The position numbers and the translations under genes were made by a program. From Paenibacillus sp. JJ-100 (GTDB lineage: Bacteria > Bacillota > Bacilli > Paenibacillales > Paenibacillaceae): a stretch of DNA of 64,000 bases. The notes beneath the pieces are model-generated. The model saw only the letters and a list, made by a program, of their open reading frames with translations, was not told the origin of the DNA and made no database searches. The DNA lies in the NCBI RefSeq assembly GCF_948329825.1, contig NZ_CAOJCM010000002.1, positions 434,001-498,000 on the forward strand, given 5' to 3'. Of this stretch, positions 54,326 to 63,700 are shown in pieces. How positions within the stretch are numbered: the first letter of the stretch is position 1; each line of letters starts with the position of its first letter.

Positions 54326-54507
54326 CTGCATTCCCTCCAGTTTCAATGTAAGCTACGTAAGTAGAACTAACTCAAATGATTTGTTCAACTTATATAGGTT
54401 TTTGATCTAAACATATCATCCCCAAACTTACATGGAGTTATGTAATCAAAACAGGGGACCGTATGATGTGGTTTGGGAGTTAACAAAAAATTGAATTCAC
54501 GGACCGG

Positions 54508-55257
54508 CTATGTTCCGGATTTATGATCTTCTTTATCCACAATATGCTTATATTTTTTCTTTTCTTTAAACTTCTGACGTTCCTGTTTGAGGAGCTTAAG
54601 CCACATTCGCCAGCCTCCTTCAACGTGCAGCACACGGGTAAGCAACCTTCCCCCTGCAATAAAGATCGACAACATACGAATCTGAAGTTTAAAATCCAAT
54701 TCCATTCTGAACTCCATCTCATCTGACCAAACGGGAAGCACTTCAAGGTCAGGGACCGTCCTGAATCTCATCTGATACGTTAAAAAACCAATAATCATCG
54801 ATTTTACACTCCATAGCCAGCCCGATAACATCGCCGTATAAGCGGCATCACCTACTCCAAAGGCAGTAGACCAGAACAGATTCGTAATATGGACTCGTTT
54901 GAGTGTTTGCTTAAACCAAATCTTCAGAGCTTCCGTTGCTTTGAGCATGACTTTTACTTCATTTGCCCAATTTTCCACTTTGCGTTTGTTCACCCGCTGA
55001 CTCCCGAGCACTTCTCCTCTGGAATGATTCATGGAGTGTTCGGTTTTAAACAGGAAGCCTTCTTTCATATTTCGAAAAATAATGCTCGGAATCTCGTAAT
55101 TCATCCGCACGAGGCCGTACATCATTCGAACATTGATTTTGGCATAGTCATCGCTCTTATGTTTACGGAATACTACATGCACATGAACATTTGAGATGAG
55201 GACCGCGGCAATCAGCAGTGCGACGAACAAACCGATTCCTCCAAACCAGATCCACAC
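54508..55257 (-). CDS. DUF2953 protein (YtfI-like)
   Basis: 249 residues from GTG 55257, 8 nt after GGAGGTAAGG; an ATG 11 codons upstream has no ribosome site. One N-terminal helix (FGGIGLFVALLIAAVLISN), then a soluble domain with VRMMYGLVRMNYEIP (strand pattern), WSTAFGVGDAAYTAMLSG and FLTYQMRFRTVPDLEVLPVW, the conserved part of DUF2953. The C-terminus is very basic. Partner of ytfJ downstream; the role is probably in spore development but unproven. Confidence 0.88.
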   Translation of the reverse strand: MWIWFGGIGLFVALLIAAVLISNVHVHVVFRKHKSDDYAKINVRMMYGLVRMNYEIPSIIFRNMKEGFLFKTEHSMNHSRGEVLGSQRVNKRKVENWANEVKVMLKATEALKIWFKQTLKRVHITNLFWSTAFGVGDAAYTAMLSGWLWSVKSMIIGFLTYQMRFRTVPDLEVLPVWSDEMEFRMELDFKLQIRMLSIFIAGGRLLTRVLHVEGGWRMWLKLLKQERQKFKEKKKYKHIVDKEDHKSGT

Positions 55258-55468
55258 AGGCCTTACCTCCAAGCCCTCAATTCTTTTCATGTCTAGTATG
55301 GCATTCTATACTGGAAAAAATTCACGCTTCAATGAATTTGACCAATTTCTTCCGAACACACCGACGTGGACATAAGACCTTTTTTATGCAGATGACATCT
55401 AAATAGGAACAAAAAAAAACAAAGCAGATTTACCTCCACTTTGTCCCTATATGTGTACTATTCTCTTA

Positions 55469-56161
55469 TCAAGACGATGAATCTTCAGAATCATCATTTG
55501 GATCAAATACGTTGTCTTCTTCCGGCATCACGGTTCCTTCTTCAAATTCAAACTCACTCTGCACATCAGTATTCTCAGCGCCAGGCTGTTGCATATCTAG
55601 TTTATCAAATAATAATTGCGTTTCTTCTTCCAAATTTTCAGAATCTTCAAACAATCCTGGTTCCGGAAGATCTTTAATCGAGGCGAGTCCAAAATAATCC
55701 AGAAACGACTTGGTCGTTCCGTACAAAATGGGGCGTCCGATCGCTTCTGCTCTCCCCACTTCAACAATCAGATCTTTGTTCACAAGCGTATGAATTGCAC
55801 GTTCGGATTTCACACCGCGGATTTCTTCAATCTCCACTCGTGTAATAGGCTGACGGTAAGCTACAATGGCCAACGTCTCCAAAGCCGCCTGAGATAATGA
55901 CGTGCGTGCAGGGGAATAGGCTAGCTTCTCAAAATATGCTGCGTGTTCCGGCAATGTCCCGAGTTGCACGACACCAGCAATCTTCATAATCTGTACGCCC
56001 CGACCTTGCCGGGAAAAATCGAGAGCCATTTCCTCAATTGCATCCGTAACCAGCTCGACTCTTTGGTCAACGATCTCAGCAATTTGTTTTACACTCAGGC
56101 CTTCTTCTCCGGACAAAAACAGCAGACCCTCAATAATCGACTTCAATTTCGGAAAATCCAT
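55469..56161 (-). CDS. scpB: Segregation and condensation protein B
   Basis: Condensin subunit that forms the SMC-ScpAB ring with ScpA. 230 residues: two winged-helix domains (about 5-80, LKSIIEGLLFLSGEEGLSV; about 85-165, LSQAALETLAIVAYRQPITR with IRGVKSERAIHTLVNKDLI), then a long acidic tail, unusually rich in Glu/Asp. ATG at 56161 overlaps scpA by 32 nt. A longer upstream frame is antisense-free but unlikely. Follows scpA as in Bacillus. Confidence 0.95.
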   Translation of the reverse strand: MDFPKLKSIIEGLLFLSGEEGLSVKQIAEIVDQRVELVTDAIEEMALDFSRQGRGVQIMKIAGVVQLGTLPEHAAYFEKLAYSPARTSLSQAALETLAIVAYRQPITRVEIEEIRGVKSERAIHTLVNKDLIVEVGRAEAIGRPILYGTTKSFLDYFGLASIKDLPEPGLFEDSENLEEETQLLFDKLDMQQPGAENTDVQSEFEFEEGTVMPEEDNVFDPNDDSEDSSS

Positions 56162-56930
56162 GATTCGTTGTTTCCCCTCTCCACTCCATAACAATATCCT
56201 CAAACAACCGTTCCTGATAACAAACAATCTGCTTCATCTTCATTAGCTCCAGCACCGCGAGAAAGGTCACCACAATCTCATGCCGATACATCTGGTCATC
56301 CATGAGCTTAGAAAATAATATGCGTCCTCCAGGGCCGACACCCTGCAAGGCACCGATCACTTCGCGTATACGGTCTTTGACCGATATCTCATCTCGTTTG
56401 ATCCGAGTGACTGTTGTACGTTTCTCAGCCTTGCGTAGAGCCTTCTGAAACGCCGCAATGAGATCTGAAGTGTGCAGACCTTGCACCGGATTAGATTGTT
56501 CCTCCACAGGCATATAAGGGCGAAGATCTTCGGGTTCTTTGGAAAAAATAAGACTGCGCTCCCATTCTCGTTCATGCAGATGCCGCGCAATTCCTTTATA
56601 TTTGCGATATTCGATAAGACGTGCAATCAATTCGGCACGCGGATCATAATCTTCATCTTCCATATAGTCATAATCCTCGAAATCCTCGATTACCGGTGGT
56701 TTGGGCAGTAAAAGTTTACTCTTGATCGACAGCAGTGTAGCTGCCATCACCAAAAATTCACTTGTAATATCCAGTTCCAGCTCCTGCATGGAATGCAGAT
56801 ACGCCATGTACTGATCGGTAATATCGCTGATGGGAATATCCTGGATGTCAATCTCAGCCTTGTCAATCAGATGAAGCAGCAGATCCAAAGGCCCTTCAAA
56901 AGTCTCCAGTTTGTATGTAACTACCGTCAC
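56130..56930 (-). CDS. scpA: Segregation and condensation protein A
   Basis: Kleisin subunit of the SMC condensin, needed for chromosome segregation. 266 residues from GTG 56930, 9 nt after GGGAGG; the frame runs on upstream but without a ribosome site. The N-terminal kleisin motif is YKLETFEGPLDLLLHLIDK, with DITDQYMAYL and the SIKSKLLLPKP helix, and the C-terminal winged helix ends VVTFLAVLELMKMKQIVC. Follows ribH at 104 nt. Confidence 0.95.
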   Translation of the reverse strand: MTVVTYKLETFEGPLDLLLHLIDKAEIDIQDIPISDITDQYMAYLHSMQELELDITSEFLVMAATLLSIKSKLLLPKPPVIEDFEDYDYMEDEDYDPRAELIARLIEYRKYKGIARHLHEREWERSLIFSKEPEDLRPYMPVEEQSNPVQGLHTSDLIAAFQKALRKAEKRTTVTRIKRDEISVKDRIREVIGALQGVGPGGRILFSKLMDDQMYRHEIVVTFLAVLELMKMKQIVCYQERLFEDIVMEWRGETTNHGFSEIEVDY

Positions 56931-57034
56931 TAGACGAATCCTCCCGCCAGAAAAATACAAAACCCTGCCAGCCATTCGAAGCCGGTCACCCGTTTTCGAT
57001 CTGCGCTAAGCAGGGCACTACTATTAAATAAGCA

Positions 57035-57502
57035 CTATTTTAGCTGTTTCGTCAAGTTCGCCATTTCAATAGCAGCTGTAGCTGCATCCCAACCTTTGTT
57101 CCCTGCCTTCGTTCCAGCACGCTCAATCGCTTGCTCGATGTTCTCGGTAGTAACCAATCCGAAGATGGTAGGCACGCCAGTTTTCAGATTGATCGCCGCT
57201 ACCCCTTTAGCCATCTCGTTGCAGACATAATCATAATGTGTCGTGGAGCCACGGATAACAGTGCCCAGTGTAATAATCGCATCATATTTGCCGCTTTCAG
57301 CCATTTTCTGTGCAATTAGCGGGATTTCAAATGCCCCTGGAACCCAAGCCACATCCACTTCATTGTCCTGCACACCGTGACGTTTGAACGCATCCAGCGC
57401 CCCACTCAACAGTTTGCTCGTAATAAATTCATTAAAACGTCCAACAACCACACCGTATTTTAAACCTTCTGATACTAAATGTCCTTCAAAATAGTTAGGC
57501 AT
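57035..57502 (-). CDS. ribH: 6,7-dimethyl-8-ribityllumazine synthase
   Basis: Penultimate riboflavin step, forming the lumazine; assembles as a 60-mer shell in Bacillus. 155 residues: [47 protein letters not shown] (catalytic His) and [27 protein letters not shown] at 57502 is 9 nt after AGGGAG. Last gene of the rib operon. Confidence 0.97.
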   Translation of the reverse strand: MPNYFEGHLVSEGLKYGVVVGRFNEFITSKLLSGALDAFKRHGVQDNEVDVAWVPGAFEIPLIAQKMAESGKYDAIITLGTVIRGSTTHYDYVCNEMAKGVAAINLKTGVPTIFGLVTTENIEQAIERAGTKAGNKGWDAATAAIEMANLTKQLK

Positions 57503-57616
57503 TTTCGTCATCTCCCTGTCAATATGTTCATGTTATAGGTGCTACAATTACTAACTGAAATATCCAATATTTACATACAGTGAAACCCAACATTCAAACC
57601 CTAGGTTCATTCAAAA

Positions 57617-58858
57617 TTAATGCTCGTTCTGCTCCATGTCGTCAAACTCTAGCATATGACCGAGTTTCGATTGTTTGGTGTGAAGATAAGCTGTATTGTC
57701 CACATTCTCCTTCATCTGAATGGGAACTCGCTCAACAACTTCCAATCCATAGCCTTCCAGACCTTTAATCTTGCGCGGATTATTGGTTAACAATCGAATC
57801 TGACGCACACCGAGATCTTTCAGAATTTGAGCACCAATTCCATAATCACGAAGATCAGCAGCAAAACCAAGCTTCAGATTGGCATCCACGGTGTCCAGCC
57901 CTTCTTCTTGCAACTTATACGCTTTGAGTTTGTTGATCAGACCAATCCCGCGGCCTTCCTGTCTCATATAGAGAAGTACGCCGTTACCTTCATCATGAAT
58001 CTGTTTCAAGGCTGCATCAAACTGCGGACCACAATCACAACGGTGAGAGTGGAATACATCTCCAGTCAGGCACTCTGAGTGAACACGTACAAGGACTGGC
58101 TTGGAACTGTCAATTTCACCTTTAACCAGAGCAACATGTTCTTTGTGGTCTACTGCGTTCGTATAAGCCACTGCCTGGAATTCTCCAAAATCCGTTGGCA
58201 TACGTACAGACACTTCACGTTTTACCAGCTGTTCCTTTTCATTCCGGTAACGAATCATGTCTTGTATGCTAATCAGCTTCAGGTCATGTTTGCGTGCAAT
58301 CTCTTGCAGATCAGGAAGTCGTGCCATCGTGCCATCTTCTTTGATCACTTCACAGATCACACCTGCGGGATAGGACCCGCACATGATTGCAAGATCAACC
58401 GCTGCTTCTGTATGTCCAGCACGGCGGAGTACACCCCCGTCCTTCGCAATCAGAGGAAACATGTGACCCGGTTTGCGAAAATCACTGCTTTTGGCATTCG
58501 CATCAATTAGACCTTTGACCGTAATCGAACGCTCGTGCGCTGAAATGCCTGTTGTTGTGTCCATATGATCTACCGAAACGGTGAAAGCTGTGCCATGGAA
58601 ATCCGTATTTTGCTGCACCATCGGTTTCAAATTCAGTTCGTCGGCACGCTGCTGTGTAATCGGTACACAAACCAGTCCTCTGCCTTCAGTGATCATGAAA
58701 TTGATTACCTCTGGGGTCGCCTTTTCCGCCAAAGCGATAAAGTCACCTTCATTCTCACGATCTTCATCATCGACCACAATCACCGGTTTACCACGCATCA
58801 GATCGTTAAGAGCTTCTTCAATTGAATCAAGGACGGATGGTTGAGATTGTTCTGACAT
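57617..58858 (-). CDS. ribBA: Bifunctional DHBP synthase / GTP cyclohydrolase II
   Basis: Feeds both branches of riboflavin synthesis. 413 residues. N-terminal RibB domain (about 1-205): [43 protein letters not shown]-terminal RibA domain (about 206-400): zinc ligands in [18 protein letters not shown] (Cys about 263, 274, 276), the GTP site [14 protein letters not shown] and [16 protein letters not shown]. Named ribA in old Bacillus maps. Lies between ribE and ribH. Confidence 0.97.
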   Translation of the reverse strand: MSEQSQPSVLDSIEEALNDLMRGKPVIVVDDEDRENEGDFIALAEKATPEVINFMITEGRGLVCVPITQQRADELNLKPMVQQNTDFHGTAFTVSVDHMDTTTGISAHERSITVKGLIDANAKSSDFRKPGHMFPLIAKDGGVLRRAGHTEAAVDLAIMCGSYPAGVICEVIKEDGTMARLPDLQEIARKHDLKLISIQDMIRYRNEKEQLVKREVSVRMPTDFGEFQAVAYTNAVDHKEHVALVKGEIDSSKPVLVRVHSECLTGDVFHSHRCDCGPQFDAALKQIHDEGNGVLLYMRQEGRGIGLINKLKAYKLQEEGLDTVDANLKLGFAADLRDYGIGAQILKDLGVRQIRLLTNNPRKIKGLEGYGLEVVERVPIQMKENVDNTAYLHTKQSKLGHMLEFDDMEQNEH

Positions 58859-58954
58859 CAGTGCACCCCCTGTTAACAGTTTGTTTTTTTATTTTTTGGT
58901 CGGTTAAGGAACTAAGTTCCCCATTTTATTCTGTTTCATTTTTGTATGGACGGA

Positions 58955-59623
58955 TTAAGCGAATCCGTGATTGGATAGGAACTCCTCACTGATGCTACGC
59001 GGTTTTTTTGCAGGCGTTTCTGCATGCCCCTTGCCATACTGCAACAGATGATCCACATATTTGCCCAAAATATCACATTCGATATTGACGGTATCGCCGG
59101 GCTTCTTCACATGTAATACAGTCTCTCCAATCGTATGAGGAATGATTGAAACGGTGAAGGAACCCGAGGTCGCCTGCACGACCGTTAGACTTATCCCATC
59201 CACAGTGACCGAGCCTTTGGGGATTAAAAATTTAAACAGCTCACTGTCATCTGGCCTGATCTCGAACACAACTGCATTCTGATCTCGCGTGATTCTGACG
59301 ATAACTCCTGTCCCATCCACATGCCCCTGCACGATATGACCACCAAATCGTCCGCCGGACAACATGGCTCGTTCCAGATTGACCTTACTGCCGGATTGAA
59401 GCTGGCTGAGATTCGTATGACGATACGTTTCGGGCATGACATCTGCAGTGAAACCTCCGCCTTCCAGCGTGGTTGCAGTCAGACAGACCCCGTTCACCGC
59501 TACGCTGTCACCAATCTTGAGATCTTCCATTACGACAGAGGCACCGATGTTCAGAACTAAAGCCTCGCCTTTACGTCCAATGCGCCGGATCTGACCAACT
59601 TCTTCTACCAAACCCGTAAACAT
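58955..59623 (-). CDS. ribE: Riboflavin synthase
   Basis: Dismutates two lumazine molecules to riboflavin and the pyrimidine donor. 222 residues with two lumazine-binding barrels: first MFTGLVEEVGQIRRI ... SVAVNGVCLTAT (about 1-95), second SGGRFGGHIVQGHVDGTG ... SVTVDGISLTV (about 90-190). Ends with a helix and basic tail. It lies 12 nt after ribD. Confidence 0.97.
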   Translation of the reverse strand: MFTGLVEEVGQIRRIGRKGEALVLNIGASVVMEDLKIGDSVAVNGVCLTATTLEGGGFTADVMPETYRHTNLSQLQSGSKVNLERAMLSGGRFGGHIVQGHVDGTGVIVRITRDQNAVVFEIRPDDSELFKFLIPKGSVTVDGISLTVVQATSGSFTVSIIPHTIGETVLHVKKPGDTVNIECDILGKYVDHLLQYGKGHAETPAKKPRSISEEFLSNHGFA

Positions 59624-59635
59624 TCTATCGTCCTC

Positions 59636-60739
59636 CTATTCTGGCCAAACTGGAATGCCGCCAATGCTGATATTATCTCCAACTTGCTCAATTTCCAGCT
59701 GATGCAATTGGATCGCCTGACTCATCCGCTCGACACCTTCAAAACGGAAACTTCCAGGGGTATCATATCCACCCACAATTTTCGGAGCAATAAACATGAG
59801 CAGACGGTCTACCAGCCGCGCTTCTAACATCGCGCCGTTCAATGTACCACCGCCCTCAAGGAGAATGGAGCCAATCTCACGCTCTCCCAGCTTGCTCAGC
59901 CCATGCAATAAATCCACGCGCGGCCCAGGCCCGCAACGGATCACTTCAACGCCGTATGCTTCAAGACGTTCAGCCGCTTCCTGGCTGGCCTCGTCGGTCG
60001 TGAGCACCCATGTTGGTGCAAGGCCGTCCTTGACCATCTTGGAGCCTACAGGCAGACGCAACTTGGAGTCCACAACGATTCTTACCGGGCTGATGCCCTC
60101 TACTTGCAGACGGGTCGTTAACTCCGGATTATCGGCGATAACCGTGTCTACACCAACCATGATACCTTGATGACGATGACGAAGTGCATGCACAATCTCC
60201 CGTGCTGGCTCATTGGAGATCCATTTGCTATCTCCGCTGCGCGTAGCGATTTTTCCATCCAGTGTAGATGCTGTTTTAAGGGTAACGAAAGGAAGACCTG
60301 TCGTAATAAACTTGATAAATTTTTCATTCATCCGACGTCCGCGTTCGCGCAAAACACCTACTTCCACCTCGATGCCCTGTTGACGCAACATGCCGATGCC
60401 TGTACCCGAGACCTGCGGATTCGGGTCTTCACAACAGACGACCACACGTTTGACCTTCTCATGGATCAATCGTTCACTACAGGGTGGTGTTTTACCATAG
60501 TGACTGCAAGGTTCAAGAGTCACATAGACGGTGCTTCCCTCCGCCTCACTTCCAGCCATATTAAGTGCATGTACTTCTGCGTGGCCTGTACCTCGTTTCA
60601 GATGACTTCCCAAGCCAACGACCCTTCCATCTTTAACAACGACACATCCTACGACGGGATTAATGCCCGTCTGCCCTTGAGCCCGTTCTGCCATATCCAG
60701 TGCTAACGCCATATAAAATTCATCATTGATCATTTCCAT
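59636..60739 (-). CDS. ribD: Riboflavin deaminase / reductase
   Basis: Bifunctional second and third steps after GTP opening. 367 residues. Deaminase (about 1-145): zinc motif GHAEVHALN and EPCSHYGKTPPCSE. Reductase (about 150-365): TLKTASTLDGKIATRSG, SKWISNEPAREIVHALR, GGGTLNGAMLEARLVD. GGGGTGAACGGAT precedes the ATG. First gene of ribD-E-BA-H, controlled by the FMN element and terminator upstream. Called ribG in early Bacillus work. Confidence 0.97.
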   Translation of the reverse strand: MEMINDEFYMALALDMAERAQGQTGINPVVGCVVVKDGRVVGLGSHLKRGTGHAEVHALNMAGSEAEGSTVYVTLEPCSHYGKTPPCSERLIHEKVKRVVVCCEDPNPQVSGTGIGMLRQQGIEVEVGVLRERGRRMNEKFIKFITTGLPFVTLKTASTLDGKIATRSGDSKWISNEPAREIVHALRHRHQGIMVGVDTVIADNPELTTRLQVEGISPVRIVVDSKLRLPVGSKMVKDGLAPTWVLTTDEASQEAAERLEAYGVEVIRCGPGPRVDLLHGLSKLGEREIGSILLEGGGTLNGAMLEARLVDRLLMFIAPKIVGGYDTPGSFRFEGVERMSQAIQLHQLEIEQVGDNISIGGIPVWPE

Positions 60740-60771
60740 ATCCGTTCACCCCGCGGTTATAATCTTGTACT

Positions 60772-60807
60772 AAAAAATCCCCGCCGAACGATCCGTTCGA
60801 TGGGGAT
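60772..60807 (-). terminator. Terminator of the rib FMN riboswitch
   Basis: Strong stem ATCCCC..CGAACG with CGTTCG..GGGGAT (60777-60807), followed by six T on the minus strand, 33 nt before ribD. With FMN bound it would stop transcription. Confidence 0.92.
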
Positions 60808-61085
60808 GATGGAAGACTAATGTCATCTGTAGGAGAGATGAAACACAACAATACCGACACTCAATCCAACCTTATAGCAGGTAAGTGAAAACAAACACAT
60901 ACCTTATTGCATGCAAAATCAGACCTAAAGAGTTGCATGCAACAACAGGGTAAAGAGTTTCTATTAAACGGTATTATGCATCGGAAAACTCGTTAACCGC
61001 GAGCATTCCCCGCACAACATCATTTGTTGCTGAATGTTGTACGACATCACTCCTGCGGAGTGCAGCCTAACTGGCATACACCCAC
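60808..61085 (-). other. Leader between FMN aptamer and terminator
   Basis: About 280 nt with no gene seen. It presumably holds the antiterminator half, but I could not identify a unique pairing partner by eye. The stretch is longer than in compact FMN riboswitches. Confidence 0.5.
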
Positions 61086-61254
61086 TCCTTCTCCCATCCA
61101 GACTATACTGTCGGTTCTGGAATTACACCAGATCAGCCATCTGCCGCAGGCAGACAGGTCACGGACTTTGTTATGTTGATGCAAAATTTTGAATACAAAC
61201 GCTGCTTCAACATGACATCACCGCCGGTAGGGAATTTCACCCTGCCCTGAAGGA
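61086..61254 (-). promoter_or_regulatory. FMN riboswitch (RFN element)
   Basis: Near-perfect RFN consensus on the minus strand: TCCTTCAGGGCAGGGTGAAA, TTCCCTACCGGCGGT, then CCAGATCAGCC region, AATTCCAGAACCGACAGTAT and AGTCTGGATGGGAGAAGGA. The P1 stem is TCCTTC/GAAGGA (61249-61254 with 61086-61091). A -35 TTGACA at 61296-61291 lies just upstream; the -10 is less clear. Controls ribDEBAH. Confidence 0.97.
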
Positions 61255-61417
61255 TTCGCTTTCGTTATTAATTGGATGTTAGCACTTTAATGTCAAAAAA
61301 TCAATTTATTTTTGTTTCTTTTTATCATATACTAACTTTTAATAAGCATTTATGTATTATTTTATCCGCATCTCGCACGAGACACGGATCTTGTTCCGGA
61401 AGTCAGGGATACATTTT

Positions 61418-62761
61418 CTATAGATCAGGAAAACACCAGCTAGCCATGTGCCTTAGATCCTTTGCAGGATGGAACGGAATACCTGTTGGTGCTGGCTGGT
61501 CAGCATCAGGAGATGGCATATCCCGGGCTACTCTCCTAACCCAGCTTGTAGAGTCCATTCCAATAGCTGAACACTGCCAGCGTTCATCGGGCCTTGGTCG
61601 AACAGTCAGAATTAGTTCTTCTTTGCCCGGCATATCTTTAAACACACCATCCAAGTATTCAACTATGGCACGTTTATCCTTCACCTCATGGCAGTACACG
61701 GTGACCCAAGCCCCACTAAGCACTTTCACAGCATATACATCTCCTGGCTGAACCTCACCTGTGCCAGCATCTGGAGACTTTTTAGGTACTTTGGCCTTGG
61801 TGGCAACACCTCGTCTGCTTTCGAATGCACCGATAACCGTCTTACTCACGGGTGGATTCGGTTCGGGTTTATCCTTATCCTCAATCGAAACATCACTGCA
61901 ATCGAGGTCACCGAAAATCCGCGACAGATTCTTTTCATTAATCCCGACAGATGAATCCCACCATGCGAGTGGAGCTTGTACCTCAACACGAGTATTCGGT
62001 CGTTTGTCACGTTCAGCATAACTAGTGAACGCAGTGATCATACCCGGTTGCTCCGGTGTATCCAGAATACCTGCAAGTGCCAGTGTCTCGAGCAAGTCAC
62101 GGTATACATATATCTTTTTGGAAGCCAGCAGTTGTGCTTTTTTGAGCGCCTCCGCAGCCTTACTGTAACGCGTTTTGGGAGGCAGATTGCGCAGTACAGT
62201 CAGCAATGCACGGAGCGTCCAGCGATCATATTCAGTCGGAGCAGGTATCTCCGGCGAAGCAGCCATCTCCCTCAGAGCCAATACATGTCCATGAATATTT
62301 CCATCCAGTGGCGTGCCATTTGTCATCCGCCAGTACCACTGAAGCGATACATCCACTCCGTCATTTACATCCAAACCACAAATCTGACACTTATGACTGG
62401 AAGGATACGGTTTATATTCATGATCCGGTAAGCTGGCTGCTATCAGTTTTCCTGTAAGGAGTGAACGCCAGATCATTGGGGCAGACCATAAAGAAGCCAC
62501 AAAAGCCTGAGCAGCATTCTGAAGTGTCCAACGCTCGGCCAGAGCTCTCAGCTCTCGGATCGTATCCTCATGCTGCGGTCTTTCGAAGCGATTAGGTTCA
62601 TGTCCAGCAGCCTCTAAAGCCTGTAATTGCTCTGTAGAAACATCCTCAGGCACCGTCTGTCTTGCAGCTCGCAGCTCTTCGTCCCAAATTGTACGCTCAC
62701 TATAAATGTGTTGAAGTAATTTAAGTTGCTGAACCATATCCATGCTCAAAGTCAACAACAT
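61418..62761 (-). CDS. Large hypothetical protein, family not recognised
   Basis: 447 residues, soluble, no signal peptide or membrane helix. N-terminal helical part (about 1-110), a single Cys pair CQICGLD (about 124-130) near an aromatic stretch WYWRMTNG, a helical middle (about 165-255), a Lys/Pro/Asp-rich linker (about 295-335) and a C-terminal beta-type domain (about 335-447) with GDVYAVKVLSGAWVTVYCHEV that resembles an SH3-like barrel. Start uncertain: ATG 62761 touches the ribosome site GAAAGG, and a TTG two codons on fits better. It is inserted between ppiB and the rib operon. Confidence 0.8.
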   Translation of the reverse strand: MLLTLSMDMVQQLKLLQHIYSERTIWDEELRAARQTVPEDVSTEQLQALEAAGHEPNRFERPQHEDTIRELRALAERWTLQNAAQAFVASLWSAPMIWRSLLTGKLIAASLPDHEYKPYPSSHKCQICGLDVNDGVDVSLQWYWRMTNGTPLDGNIHGHVLALREMAASPEIPAPTEYDRWTLRALLTVLRNLPPKTRYSKAAEALKKAQLLASKKIYVYRDLLETLALAGILDTPEQPGMITAFTSYAERDKRPNTRVEVQAPLAWWDSSVGINEKNLSRIFGDLDCSDVSIEDKDKPEPNPPVSKTVIGAFESRRGVATKAKVPKKSPDAGTGEVQPGDVYAVKVLSGAWVTVYCHEVKDKRAIVEYLDGVFKDMPGKEELILTVRPRPDERWQCSAIGMDSTSWVRRVARDMPSPDADQPAPTGIPFHPAKDLRHMASWCFPDL

Positions 62762-62944
62762 CCTTTCCAGTTAGGTTGCTACATATGTACTTCTCATTTA
62801 TGGTGCAAATCCCCATGTCATTCGATGCTTAATATGATGGAGATTCGCAGCTTAAATTAGAGTAACCCAGGTTTTACGTACTCGCCAGTTCCTATAAGCT
62901 TATTTTTAACAAGATCAAACCGTATGTTTCTGTCAAAAATGCAC

Positions 62945-62986
62945 AAAACCCCTGGTACTTCTGTAACAGAAGATATCAGGGGTTCC
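62945..62986 (-). terminator. ppiB terminator
   Basis: AACCCCTG/CAGGGGTT outer stem with CTTCTG/CAGAAG inside, followed by TTGTGCATTTTTG on the minus strand. Confidence 0.85.
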
Positions 62987-63018
62987 GAAGTAAACTCATG
63001 GTCATTCAGAAGATTGAA

Positions 63019-63450
63019 TTAAACTTCTACAACCTCAACCGTTTCCATTTTGTCGCGGCCTTCAAAAGCATCAACAAACTCCATACCTTTCGTTACTTTA
63101 CCGAAAACAGTATGTTGTCCATCCAGATGCGGCTGTGGCTGATAGCAGATGTAAAATTGGCTTCCACCTGTGTTGCGACCAGCATGTGCCATTGCTAGGG
63201 TTCCACGCTCATGCTTGTTCGGGTTAATCTCACAGTTGATTGTGTAACCAGGGCCACCAGTACCTGTACCGCTAGGGCATCCGCCTTGAGCTACAAAACC
63301 CGGGATAACACGGTGGAACACAAGTCCGTTATAGAAACCGGAGTTTGCCAGCTTTTCGAAGTTTGCTACTGTGTTTGGAGCTTCTTGATCGAAGAGGTCA
63401 ATCAATACTTCTCCGCCGTTTGCCATTTTAATTTTCGCTTGTTTCGCCAT
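63019..63450 (-). CDS. ppiB: Peptidyl-prolyl cis-trans isomerase, cyclophilin
   Basis: Cytosolic proline isomerase aiding folding. 143 residues from ATG 63450 (MAKQAKIKM), 9 nt after AAAGGAGT; the frame extends 47 codons upstream without family similarity. Core residues: [13 protein letters not shown] (Arg, Phe of the active site), [19 protein letters not shown] (Gln) and [15 protein letters not shown] (His). Monocistronic, followed by a terminator. Sits between lysA and rib as in Bacillus. Confidence 0.96.
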   Translation of the reverse strand: MAKQAKIKMANGGEVLIDLFDQEAPNTVANFEKLANSGFYNGLVFHRVIPGFVAQGGCPSGTGTGGPGYTINCEINPNKHERGTLAMAHAGRNTGGSQFYICYQPQPHLDGQHTVFGKVTKGMEFVDAFEGRDKMETVEVVEV

Positions 63451-63648
63451 ATGTAAATGACTCCTTTCAAATTTGAGCAAGGTTAGTTGTGACGTAACAC
63501 TATACTTATGGTCAAGCATTACAGCACTTTTATTAGTGTACACCGAAAAGGGATGAATCGCAAAAGGATAAGAGAAATTTTTGAAATTCATGAAAGATGC
63601 TGTTTAATCTAAATCACTCCAATTAATATTTCTGCTAGATAGAGACAG

Positions 63649-63676
63649 AAAAAAGGTGACTGGTTTCAGTCACCTT
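63649..63676 (-). terminator. lysA terminator
   Basis: AAGGTGACTG-GTTT-CAGTCACCTT stem (63653-63662 with 63667-63676), six T on the minus strand, after the lysA stop. Confidence 0.9.
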
Positions 63677-63700
63677 CTTCTTCTGTCTATTTAAGTTTCT

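Noticed and set aside
63451..63591. 47-residue N-terminal extension of PpiB
   Set aside because: No similarity to cyclophilins, and AAAGGAGT lies at the right distance from the internal ATG.
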